Positions 1 through 7,672 of a stretch of DNA of 64,000 bases are shown in pieces (position 1 is the first letter of the stretch; the number at the start of each line of letters is the position of its first letter). The notes below the pieces were generated by a model. It did not search any database. It saw only the letters and a list, made by a program, of their open reading frames with translations, and was not told where the DNA came from. The position numbers were made by a program, and so were the translations under genes. Where the stretch lies: NCBI RefSeq assembly GCF_025345615.1, contig NZ_JAODWD010000005.1:496001-560000 (forward strand), written 5' to 3'. The stretch is from Mycobacterium deserti (GTDB lineage Bacteria; Actinomycetota; Actinomycetes; Mycobacteriales; Mycobacteriaceae).

Positions 1-483
1 ACCATCACCCGGGTGGTCGACGAACACGCGCAGACGAACTCACGATGGCTGGACTACGAACTGGACCCGGTTCGGCTGCTCGACTTCCCGCTGATGACCG
101 ATATGCGAGAGCCGCTGACCATGCGATTCCACCAGGCCAAGCGCCGCGCGGACCTGTTGCGCCCGGTCCGGGCCGAGGATCTGCTCGACGACCGCGAGTC
201 AGCCGCGCAGTACCTTGCCGCGGTCGAGGAGTACTCGACCGCGTTCGATGCTGCGGAGACCGAGGCGATTCGTCGGCGCCGCAGCGATTTCTCGTCAGAC
301 GAGCAGCAGCGTCTCGGACGCGGGCAGTCGCTGCTGCGGGTGGCCTTCGACGACGCGGCGACACCGGACGAACGCCAGCGTGCCTATGAACTGGCGCACC
401 GCGAACTCGACGGGCTGATCGTGCTGCCGAAGGCGACGCGGGCGGCGATCGAACGTGGCATCGCCGGCGAACTGGAGAAGTAA
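1..483 (+). CDS. C-terminal part of a conserved hypothetical protein (5' end outside window)
   Basis: The reading frame is open from the first base of the window and ends at TAA 481-483, so at least 160 residues are visible and the true start lies upstream. The visible part is hydrophilic and rich in Arg, Asp and Glu, with long amphipathic helical stretches and no membrane segment or recognisable motif. The GTG at 13 could serve as a start but has no convincing ribosome site. I do not recognise the family. It converges on the hydrolase gene that follows, with an 10-base gap. Confidence 0.6.
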   Translation, partial: TITRVVDEHAQTNSRWLDYELDPVRLLDFPLMTDMREPLTMRFHQAKRRADLLRPVRAEDLLDDRESAAQYLAAVEEYSTAFDAAETEAIRRRRSDFSSDEQQRLGRGQSLLRVAFDDAATPDERQRAYELAHRELDGLIVLPKATRAAIERGIAGELEK

Positions 484-493
484 CGGCTCGCGC

Positions 494-1363
494 TCAGCGC
501 GCATGACGGGTGAGGAAGTCCACCACCGCGTCGGCGAACAAGTCGTTGCGATCTCCGGCGACCATGTGCCCGGCTCCGCCCACGTCGACGAAGTCCACGG
601 CGGGGAAGCGGGCGAGGAATTGCTCGGCGCGCTCCTCGGTGACCAGGTCACTCATCTGGCCGCGGACGAGCAGCACCGGCACACCGTCGCGAAGAATCCG
701 GGCCACCGACGCATGCATGCGCTCGACCTCGGTCACCTCGATAGGCGGGCGTGCCGCGGTGCCGTCGATGAACTTCGGGTCCCAATGCCAGTACCAGCGG
801 CCGTCTCGCTGACGCAGATTGGGGCGCAGCCCGTCGAGATCGGTCGGTCGCGGACGGTGCGGGTTGTACTTCTGGATCATGTCGGCCACCTCGTCCAACG
901 ACTCGAACCCCGACACCATCCGGTCGGCCATGAAGTCGTGGATCCGCGATGCGCCCGACTGGTTCATGTCGGGCACGATGTCGACAAGGACCACGGCGCG
1001 GACCGTGCCCGGAGCGAGCTCGCCGGCAAGGAGCATCGCGGTGAATCCGCCGAGCGACGCGCCGACGATCACCGGTCGCGCGGGGAGATGCCGCAGCACC
1101 TCGAGGACATCGCCGGCGAACGTGGCGACGCGATAGTCACCATCGGCGGACCAGTCCGAGTCGCCGTGTCCACGGAAGTCGACAGTCACCGCCTGCCAAC
1201 CGCGCTGGGCCACCGCCGCGGCCGCCCGGCCCCAGGAACGACGCGTCTGGCCGCCTCCGTGCAGAAACACCACAGCCGGCGCGGCGGGGTCACCGACGCG
1301 GTCGGCGACGATGGTGAGGCCGTCGGCACCGGTCGTCGTGAAGGTGGTGGGCGGGAGCGTCAC
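494..1363 (-). CDS. alpha/beta hydrolase
   Basis: This 289-residue protein has the full alpha/beta-hydrolase signature: an HGGG oxyanion loop at about residues 35-38, the nucleophile elbow GASLGG with Ser103, an acidic residue in GQMSDLV and a C-terminal GGAGHM histidine. It is probably a cytosolic esterase, epoxide-hydrolase-like or C-C hydrolase; the substrate cannot be read from the sequence. The GTG start at 1363 is chosen because it overlaps the stop of the upstream TetR gene in a GTGA and because the fold begins immediately after it; longer reading frames upstream encode TetR in another frame. It is the second gene of a TetR-hydrolase operon. Confidence 0.85.
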   Translation of the reverse strand: MTLPPTTFTTTGADGLTIVADRVGDPAAPAVVFLHGGGQTRRSWGRAAAAVAQRGWQAVTVDFRGHGDSDWSADGDYRVATFAGDVLEVLRHLPARPVIVGASLGGFTAMLLAGELAPGTVRAVVLVDIVPDMNQSGASRIHDFMADRMVSGFESLDEVADMIQKYNPHRPRPTDLDGLRPNLRQRDGRWYWHWDPKFIDGTAARPPIEVTEVERMHASVARILRDGVPVLLVRGQMSDLVTEERAEQFLARFPAVDFVDVGGAGHMVAGDRNDLFADAVVDFLTRHAR

Positions 1364-1947
1364 GGTGCGACACCGCCGAGGACCGTCCGGGTGATGGTCT
1401 CGGCTCGGCTGCGGGAGAACGACCGCCCCTCGGTCAGGATCGAATACACGATGCCGCCGACGATCGCATCGGCGGCCGCCGCCGATATGACATCGTCCAG
1501 ACCGCACGCCGCCAATCTCGTCTTGACCCCGTCATGCAACGGCACGCTGAACCCGGCGTACATCCGTGCCTTGGTGTCCTCGTGTTCCATTCCGGCCACG
1601 GTGAGAATGGTCAGCATCGCGTTGCCGCGTGCGGTGGTCAGCGTCGCGGCGAGGTTGGACGACCACCGAATCAGGTCGGCTACGAGGTCGCCGGTGCTGG
1701 GCACGGGTTTGAGGATCTTGTCCGAGTCTTCGAGGAGGACGTCGGCGACGAGGGCGGGCCGACTCGGCCACCAGCGGTAGATGGTCTGCTTTCCGACCCC
1801 GGCGCGCGCGGCCACGGCTTCGATACTGAGCCCGTCGAATCCGCGCTCCAGCAGCAGTTCCTTGGTGGCATTGACGATCGCCATCCGCGACCGCTCGCTG
1901 CGACGGCGCGGCGCGTTCACTCCAGTGGTCAAGGCCTGCCTCCGCAT
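1360..1947 (-). CDS. TetR/AcrR family transcriptional regulator
   Basis: A 195-residue repressor-type protein. The N-terminal helix-turn-helix lies at about residues 22-66 (IVNATKELLLERGFDGLSIE then AGVGKQTIYRWW), followed by an all-helical ligand domain resembling TetR_C domains of the Rv1255c type. ATG at 1947 is used; the open frame continues far upstream on this strand but that part is only antisense to the epimerase and fadE genes. The divergent epimerase gene starts 108 bases away and a perfect 9-base inverted repeat lies between them, so the protein probably represses both directions. It is translationally coupled to the hydrolase gene downstream. Confidence 0.9.
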   Translation of the reverse strand: MRRQALTTGVNAPRRRSERSRMAIVNATKELLLERGFDGLSIEAVAARAGVGKQTIYRWWPSRPALVADVLLEDSDKILKPVPSTGDLVADLIRWSSNLAATLTTARGNAMLTILTVAGMEHEDTKARMYAGFSVPLHDGVKTRLAACGLDDVISAAAADAIVGGIVYSILTEGRSFSRSRAETITRTVLGGVAP

Positions 1948-1998
1948 CCGACGGGGACCGTCTTTACAGATGGTGACAGCGCCGCCTACTCTTGGCAA

Positions 1999-2019
1999 TA
2001 CGAGACGTTGCGTCTCGTA
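1999..2019. promoter_or_regulatory. TetR-type operator palindrome
   Basis: Perfect inverted repeat with arms TACGAGACG and CGTCTCGTA separated by TTG. It sits in the 108-base region between the divergent TetR gene and the epimerase/fadE operon, 36 bases before the epimerase start. Length and symmetry fit a TetR dimer site; assignment to the neighbouring TetR is inference from position. Confidence 0.7.
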
Positions 2020-2055
2020 AGGGTGCGAGGGGAAGGCGAGGGCTCTCGGCGGGCA

Positions 2056-3063
2056 ATGGCATCGAAGAAGCTCGTCATCGGCGCCAGCGGATTCCTCGGC
2101 TCCCACGTCGCCAAGCAGTTGGTCGCCCGCGGCGATGACGTCCGGACACTGGTTCGCCCAACGAGTTCGACACGCGGCATCGACGGCTTGGCCGTCGAGA
2201 TCCGCCGCGGCGACATCTTCGATCTGGAGAGCGTGCGCTCGGCGATGCGCGATTGCGATGTCGTCTACTACTGCGTCGTCGACGCCCGACCCTGGTTGCT
2301 CGACCCGACGCCGATGTGGCGCACCAACGTGGACGGGTTGCGGGGCGTCCTCGACGTGGCTGTCGAGGCCGACCTGCAGCGGTTCGTATTCACCAGTTCG
2401 ATCGGAACGATCGGCAGGTCGACGAGCGGCCTGGCCGACGAAACCACCGCCCACAACTGGCTCGACATCGGCGGGGAGTACATCCGCAGTCGCGTGCTGG
2501 GCGAAGAGATGGTTCTGCGGTACAGCGCGGAGATGGGTCTGCCCGCGGTGGCGATGTGTGTGGCGAACACGTTCGGGCCAGGGGACTGGCAGCCCACTCC
2601 GCACGGCGGGCTGCTGTCCGCCGCCGTGCGCGGCAAGCTGCCGTTCTACATCGACGGGTACGAGGCGGAGGTCGTGGGCATCGAGGACGCTGCGCGCGCC
2701 ATGGTGTTGGCGGCCGAGCGCGGCCGGGTGGGTGAACGCTACATCGTTTCCGAGCGGTGGATGAGTACTCGGGAGATTCATCAGATCGGTTGTGAGGCAG
2801 TCGGGGTCACGCCGCCACGACTGCGGATCCCGATACGGCTTTTGTCGGCGATGAGCTACCCCGGCAGCTGGCTGGCCAGGCTTCGCGGTAAGGACACCAA
2901 GCTGACCCCGCTGAACATTCGGTTGATGAACATCATGACGCCGCTGGATCACTCGAAGGCCGTACGCGAACTGGGCTGGGACCCGTCGCCGACGCCCGAG
3001 GCGATCGTCGCTGCAGCGCACTTCTTCCGGGAGGCACGTCGACGCTGCGAGGAGCCGCTGTGA
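2056..3063 (+). CDS. NAD-dependent epimerase/dehydratase-like (extended SDR)
   Basis: A 335-residue extended short-chain dehydrogenase of the dihydroflavonol-reductase/3-beta-HSD type. The nucleotide-binding motif is G9-A-S-G12-F-L-G15, strand beta-5 carries TSS at 113-115, and the catalytic Tyr is Tyr142. The usual Lys four residues later is Arg146 (YIRSR), which is a departure from the YxxxK rule. ATG 2056 follows a purine-rich stretch (GGGGAAGG near 2030). The gene ends in a GTGA overlap with the acyl-CoA dehydrogenase, so the two are translationally coupled; the pairing suggests a lipid or steroid substrate. Confidence 0.85.
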   Translation: MASKKLVIGASGFLGSHVAKQLVARGDDVRTLVRPTSSTRGIDGLAVEIRRGDIFDLESVRSAMRDCDVVYYCVVDARPWLLDPTPMWRTNVDGLRGVLDVAVEADLQRFVFTSSIGTIGRSTSGLADETTAHNWLDIGGEYIRSRVLGEEMVLRYSAEMGLPAVAMCVANTFGPGDWQPTPHGGLLSAAVRGKLPFYIDGYEAEVVGIEDAARAMVLAAERGRVGERYIVSERWMSTREIHQIGCEAVGVTPPRLRIPIRLLSAMSYPGSWLARLRGKDTKLTPLNIRLMNIMTPLDHSKAVRELGWDPSPTPEAIVAAAHFFREARRRCEEPL

Positions 3064-5285
3064 CGCTTGCACTGACACCCGAACAGCGCGAGTTGGCCGA
3101 CTCGGTCGGCCGATTCGCGGCGCGTCGGGCGCCGATCTCGTCGACGCGCGACACGTTCGACGCATTGGCGCGGGGCGACCTTCCCTTGTGGTGGAAAGAA
3201 CTGACCGACAGCGGATTTCACGCCGTACACCTGCCGGACTGTTACGGCGGTCAGGGTGGGGAGTTAATGGACGCTGCGTGTGTGCTCGAGGCGGCGGGTA
3301 AGGCGTCGTTGGCCGGTCCGCTGCTGCCCACCGTCGCGGCAGGGGCGGTCGCCGTGCTGGCCGAACCGTCGCCGCGGGTCGAGGCGGTACTGCGCCGACT
3401 CGCCGACGGGGAGGCGGCCACGCTGGTCCTTCCGCAGAACTCGGACTTTCGCGCACGCGCCGACGGCGACCGGTGGCTCGTCACCGGCGCGTCCGAAGTC
3501 ATAGCCGGAATGTGTTCGGCGGCAATAGCGTTGATTCCTGCCATTGCCGGAGGCGGTGACGAACTCTGGTTGGCGATCGACACAGCGCATGCCGCTGCCG
3601 AGGTCGAACCCGTCGCCGGCACCGACCTGCTCACCGATCTGGGACTCATCCGCCTCACCGACTATCCGATCTCCGCCCCTGACGTCCTCGCCGGTATCGA
3701 CACCGATCGCGCCGAATGCGTTGCGCTCGCCCTGACCGCCAGCGTCTCCGCGGGCATCGTTGAGTGGTGCGTCGAGGCGGCCACTGCGCACCTACGAACC
3801 AGGGAGCAGTTCGGCACGCTGATCGGTACCTTTCAGGCGCTGCAACACAACGCCGCCATGCTGTTGGTCAACAGCGAACTGGCCAGCGCCGCAGCCTGGG
3901 ACGCAGTGCGCGCGGCGGCTGATCCACCGGATCAGCACAGGGTTGCCGCGGCGGGAGCCGCGCTGACGGCGGTGCTGCCTTGCCCCGACCTCGTGCTCGA
4001 CACGCTGACGATGTTCGGCGCCATCGGGTTCACGTGGGAGCACGATCTGCACCTGTACTGGCGGCGGGCGACCAGCCTGGCCGCGTCGATCGGTGCCAGG
4101 AGTCGGTGGGCTCGGACGTTGGGTGAGGTGACGACCACCCAGGATCGGGACTTCTCCGTCGACCTCGGCGACGCCGAATCGGACTTCCGCGCACTTGTGG
4201 CCGAAAAGCTCGACGCCGCAGCGGCGTTACGTAACGACGCACCGGGTCGGCAGGGGGACTACGAGCACTTCGCGACCGGGCCGCAGCGCACCCACATCGC
4301 GGACACGGGCCTGATCGCGCCGCACTGGCCCCGGCCATGGGGCATCGAAGCCAGCCCATTGCAGCAGCTCATCATCGACGAGGAGTTCGGTAGACGGCCC
4401 GAGCTGGTACGCCCGTCCCTCGGCATCGCCGAATGGATTCTGCCATCGCTGATCAAGGCCGGCTCGTCCGACCTTCAGGAGCAGCTCATCCCGCCCACCC
4501 AACGCGGTGAGCTCGCCTGGTGCCAGCTCTTCAGCGAGCCGGGCGCCGGATCGGATCTCGCGGCACTCACGACCCGGGCGACCAAGGTCGACGGCGGTTG
4601 GCGAATCAACGGCCACAAGATCTGGACGTCGTCGGCGCAGCGTGCAGACTACGGCGCGCTGCTGGCCCGCACCGACCACACCGCCTCCAAGCACCGCGGC
4701 ATCGGCTACTTCATCCTGGACATGCGTTCGGCCGGAATCGAAGTGCAGCCCATCAAGCAGGCCAGTGGCGAGTCGGAGTTCAACGAGGTATTCCTCACCG
4801 ATGTCTTCGTGCCCGACGGCATGCTGCTCGGCGAACCGACCGGCGGCTGGGGGCTGGCCATCGCCACGATGTCCGAAGAACGTTCGGCCATCAGCGGTTA
4901 CGTCCAATTCGACAGGGCGGCAGCCCTGCGCAGGCTTGCCGCGACACGCAGCGACGAGCGCGACGACGTCGTCCGCGAACTCGGTGAGCTGGACGCGTAT
5001 GCGAACGCGATCAAGGCGCTCGGTGTCCGAGAAACGATCAGGCTGCTGGACGGCCAGGCTTCGGGGCCTGCGTCGAGCATCGCCAAGGTGGCGATGAATG
5101 TGCTGCTGCGCCGGACGTTCACCGCCACGCTGGGATCGACGGGCAGATTGGCGATGACCGCCGATTCCGATCCGTCGGTGGCGCAGCCGTATCTGCGGGT
5201 GCCTGCCGAGCTGCTCGGTGGCGGAACCAAAGAGATCCAGCTGAACATCATCGCTCAGATGATTCTCGGTCTGCCGCGCAAGTAA
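3060..5285 (+). CDS. two-domain acyl-CoA dehydrogenase (FadE34/FadE6-like)
   Basis: At 741 residues this is about twice a normal acyl-CoA dehydrogenase and consists of two ACAD folds in tandem. Domain 1 is roughly residues 1-350 and domain 2 about 360-741. Domain 2 keeps the FAD/substrate motif CQLFSEPGAGSDLA, the WxxNGxKxWTS-type strand (WRINGHKIWTSS) and a C-terminal GGGTKEIQLNIIAQ segment; domain 1 is more divergent. In mycobacteria such fusions (FadE34, FadE6) act like the alpha-beta ACAD heteromers on steroid side-chain or bulky acyl-CoAs. The start is GTG 3060 overlapping the previous stop. The exact substrate is unknown. Confidence 0.88.
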   Translation: MTLALTPEQRELADSVGRFAARRAPISSTRDTFDALARGDLPLWWKELTDSGFHAVHLPDCYGGQGGELMDAACVLEAAGKASLAGPLLPTVAAGAVAVLAEPSPRVEAVLRRLADGEAATLVLPQNSDFRARADGDRWLVTGASEVIAGMCSAAIALIPAIAGGGDELWLAIDTAHAAAEVEPVAGTDLLTDLGLIRLTDYPISAPDVLAGIDTDRAECVALALTASVSAGIVEWCVEAATAHLRTREQFGTLIGTFQALQHNAAMLLVNSELASAAAWDAVRAAADPPDQHRVAAAGAALTAVLPCPDLVLDTLTMFGAIGFTWEHDLHLYWRRATSLAASIGARSRWARTLGEVTTTQDRDFSVDLGDAESDFRALVAEKLDAAAALRNDAPGRQGDYEHFATGPQRTHIADTGLIAPHWPRPWGIEASPLQQLIIDEEFGRRPELVRPSLGIAEWILPSLIKAGSSDLQEQLIPPTQRGELAWCQLFSEPGAGSDLAALTTRATKVDGGWRINGHKIWTSSAQRADYGALLARTDHTASKHRGIGYFILDMRSAGIEVQPIKQASGESEFNEVFLTDVFVPDGMLLGEPTGGWGLAIATMSEERSAISGYVQFDRAAALRRLAATRSDERDDVVRELGELDAYANAIKALGVRETIRLLDGQASGPASSIAKVAMNVLLRRTFTATLGSTGRLAMTADSDPSVAQPYLRVPAELLGGGTKEIQLNIIAQMILGLPRK

Positions 5286-5351
5286 CGAACCGAAAGAGCG
5301 CCGATCGTTGGTCCACTTGTGCTTGCGCGCTCAGCGCGCCACGGTGCAAGC

Positions 5352-6419
5352 ATGACAACGCGTCGATTCGTGCCAGACTCGCTTCGGGATCAGATCGTGC
5401 GCATTCTTATCCAGTGGGGCATGGCAGCGCCGATTGCCGACACGACCGCCACAGTGATGGTCGACGCCGACCTTTCGGGCATCGATTCGCACGGTGTGTC
5501 GATGCTGCTGATGTACGAGACGTTGCTCAATGAGGGACGCCTCAACGCCAACGCCGTCCCCGCGATAGCCGAGGAAGGACCCGCGTTCGGCGTCGTTGAC
5601 GGCGACCACGGGTTGGGGCATGCAACGGCCGTGTATGCGGTGGAATTGGCCATCGCCAAGGCCGCATACGCGGGCATCGGCGCAGTAGCGGTCCGCAACT
5701 CACGCCACTTCGGTGCGGCGGGCTACTACGCGCGTCTCGCATCGGAGCGTGGTTGCATCGCGCTGATCACCACGTCGACACGAATACCGGTCACCTTTGC
5801 CGCGGGTGGGACTTCGCCTGTCCTGGGCACCAACCCGATCGCATTCGCGGCGCCGCGTGCCGACGGCGAACCGCTGGTCGTCGACATCTCGACCAGTGTC
5901 GTCGCGATGAACAAGGTGAAGGCCTATGCCCTTAAGGGCGATGTCCTCCCCGTCGGATGGGTCTATGACCGCACCGGCCGGCCGGTGACCGACAGCGCCG
6001 CCGCGTACGCGATGCTCACCTCGCAGGAAGCGACGCTGAGCCCGCTCGGTGGCGCCGCCCTGGAAACCGGCGCGCACAAGGGCTTCGGCTTGAGTCTCAT
6101 GGTGCAGATACTGAGCACGGCACTGTCCAACGCGGCGACCCCGCTGGACACACGGGACCGCGACAACATCGGCCACTTCTTTCTCGTCATCGACACCGCC
6201 ATGGTCAATTCATCCGGTTCCGTCGCCGGCATCGTGGAAGACACGCTCACGGCGATGCAGCGCGACGAGCAGGAGGTCAGAATCCCCGGCGACCCGGAGC
6301 GCGAGGCCCGCTCCGAACGGGGGCGCCGCGGTATTCCTCTGCCCGACACCTTGATTCGGCAGGTCGCCGACATCGCCGCCCGAAGCGGCGCGCCGTTCGT
6401 GCTCACCGAATCCAGCTGA
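5352..6419 (+). CDS. Ldh2-family (malate/L-lactate/ureidoglycolate) dehydrogenase
   Basis: 355 residues, normal length for the Ldh2/YlbC family of NAD(P)-dependent 2-hydroxyacid dehydrogenases, which are unrelated to classical LDH/MDH. Visible family marks are the early DSHGVSM segment, the NSRHFGAAGYYA segment, GTNPIAFAAPR, the VVDISTSVVA nucleotide-binding segment and the HKGFGLSLMVQILS helix. ATG 5352 is chosen because the fold starts there; an upstream TTG at 5319 would add an arginine-rich leader. There is no good Shine-Dalgarno. It stands alone between fadE and the signalling block. Substrate unknown. Confidence 0.85.
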   Translation: MTTRRFVPDSLRDQIVRILIQWGMAAPIADTTATVMVDADLSGIDSHGVSMLLMYETLLNEGRLNANAVPAIAEEGPAFGVVDGDHGLGHATAVYAVELAIAKAAYAGIGAVAVRNSRHFGAAGYYARLASERGCIALITTSTRIPVTFAAGGTSPVLGTNPIAFAAPRADGEPLVVDISTSVVAMNKVKAYALKGDVLPVGWVYDRTGRPVTDSAAAYAMLTSQEATLSPLGGAALETGAHKGFGLSLMVQILSTALSNAATPLDTRDRDNIGHFFLVIDTAMVNSSGSVAGIVEDTLTAMQRDEQEVRIPGDPEREARSERGRRGIPLPDTLIRQVADIAARSGAPFVLTESS

Positions 6420-6490
6420 ACCGACGTCGGCGGTGGGCGCACTTGCTCGAACAGTCGGTTGCGCACGCACCGCGATGAAACAATAGGGCG

Positions 6491-7174
6491 ATGTCGAACC
6501 CGGAACGGGCCCGTCAGCTAGACGATGGCATTCCATCCCAGCCCGCGCCCCGCCTCGACGCCGGTAGCTTCCGGTTCTGGTTTGTCGGCCAGCGATGGGA
6601 GTGGTCCGACGAGGTCGCCCGAATGCACGGGTACGAGCCGGGCGAGGTCGAGCCCACCACTGAGCTGCTGTTGTCCCACAAACATCCCGACGACCGCCAG
6701 CATGTGCAGGATCTGCTCGATCACCTCCTGCACCAGGGCGGCTCGTTCTCGAGCCGCCACCGGTTCATCGACACCTCGGGCGCCGAGCACACCGTCATCG
6801 TCCTGGCGGACCGCATGGTCGATGGGGACGGGGCCGTCGTCGGAACGGAGGGCTACTACGTGGACCTCACTGACACGTTCACGCGGACGCGCCGCGAGGC
6901 CCTCGATGAGTCGCTACCGGAATTGTTCGCGTCCCGCGCCGCGATCGAGCAGGCCAAGGGCGCTCTGATGCTCGTGTACGGCGTCGACGCCGAAACGGCC
7001 TTCAACCTGCTGTTATGGCGTTCGCAACAGACCAACACCAAGCTGCGGGCCCTGGCCACTCAGGTGGTAGCCGAGCTCGATGGGCTGCAGTTTCAGCCGG
7101 ACGGTCTGCGGCACCAGTTCGACCACCTCTTGCTCACCGTCCATGAGCGGGTCGGTGACAACCGCACCCAGTAA
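6491..7174 (+). CDS. PAS-ANTAR domain protein
   Basis: 227 residues. An N-terminal PAS_3-type sensor fold occupies about residues 28-125 (WEWSDEVARMHGY, HPDD, GYYVDLT). A C-terminal ANTAR RNA-binding three-helix domain spans about 150-205 (SRAAIEQAKGALMLVYGVDA then AFNLLLWRSQQ). ANTAR proteins act as antiterminators on paired hairpins in nascent RNA; PAS-ANTAR proteins are common in mycobacteria. A short AGGG precedes ATG 6491. It lies just upstream of the STAS and hybrid kinase genes in the same direction, which suggests a shared stress-signalling role. Confidence 0.88.
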   Translation: MSNPERARQLDDGIPSQPAPRLDAGSFRFWFVGQRWEWSDEVARMHGYEPGEVEPTTELLLSHKHPDDRQHVQDLLDHLLHQGGSFSSRHRFIDTSGAEHTVIVLADRMVDGDGAVVGTEGYYVDLTDTFTRTRREALDESLPELFASRAAIEQAKGALMLVYGVDAETAFNLLLWRSQQTNTKLRALATQVVAELDGLQFQPDGLRHQFDHLLLTVHERVGDNRTQ

Positions 7175-7303
7175 CGCTGCAGAATCGATGCATGGGGATT
7201 CAACGGCGTTAATGTAGGGAATCAAGACACAGCGAATTGAGGCTCAGCAGCCGGCAAATCAGGGATTGCCGGGCCGGGCTCGGCGTCTAACGGAGTAGCT
7301 CAG

Positions 7304-7669
7304 GTGGCGTTACTGGAAGTCTCGCAGGATGTGCGCGACAGCGCGGTGATCCTGTCGGCCGCGGGGGAGATCGACTCCAGCACAATCGATCACCTCAGAG
7401 GCCAACTCGACGCCGCGTTCGAGGTGGCGTCGGAACACTCGGCTCGACTGTTAGTCGTCGAGTTGGGGCACGTCACCTACTTCGGTAGCGCCGGGCTGAA
7501 CAGCATCCTCGACTGTCACGAGCGCGGTCGCGCGGACGGGGTGGTGGTTCGTCTGGTTGCCAGCACGGCCGAGGTCATCCGCCCCATCGAGGTGACCAAG
7601 CTCGACGATGTGCTGCGGCCGTATCCAACAGTGGCCGACGCCGTTGATGACAGCTCGCCGAGGAGATGA
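7304..7669 (+). CDS. STAS-domain anti-sigma factor antagonist
   Basis: A 121-residue single STAS domain. The phosphorylatable serine region is YFGSAGL, giving Ser62 as the likely partner-switch serine. Family function: the unphosphorylated form binds an anti-sigma kinase and frees a sigma factor of the SigB/SigF type. GTG 7304 is used. It is three bases upstream of the hybrid kinase-phosphatase gene, whose ribosome site AGGAGA (7661-7666) overlaps the end of this gene, so the two are almost certainly co-translated. The downstream phosphatase domain is the obvious candidate to dephosphorylate it. Confidence 0.88.
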   Translation: MALLEVSQDVRDSAVILSAAGEIDSSTIDHLRGQLDAAFEVASEHSARLLVVELGHVTYFGSAGLNSILDCHERGRADGVVVRLVASTAEVIRPIEVTKLDDVLRPYPTVADAVDDSSPRR

Positions 7670-7672
7670 CCG

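Noticed and set aside
455..1780. A 441-codon open frame on the plus strand opposite the hydrolase and TetR genes
   Set aside because: It is antisense to two genes with clear motifs, has no domain, and such long shadows are expected in GC-rich DNA.
1948..3456. Upstream extension of the TetR frame to about 698 codons on the minus strand
   Set aside because: The extension is antisense to the epimerase and fadE genes and is low-complexity Arg/Ala/Pro; TetR starts at 1947.
488..5340. Similar GCGCTCAGCGCGC palindromes near 490 and 5,330 as a possible dispersed repeat
   Set aside because: Only two copies, very GC-rich and short, one partly inside the hydrolase 3' end; chance is a sufficient explanation.
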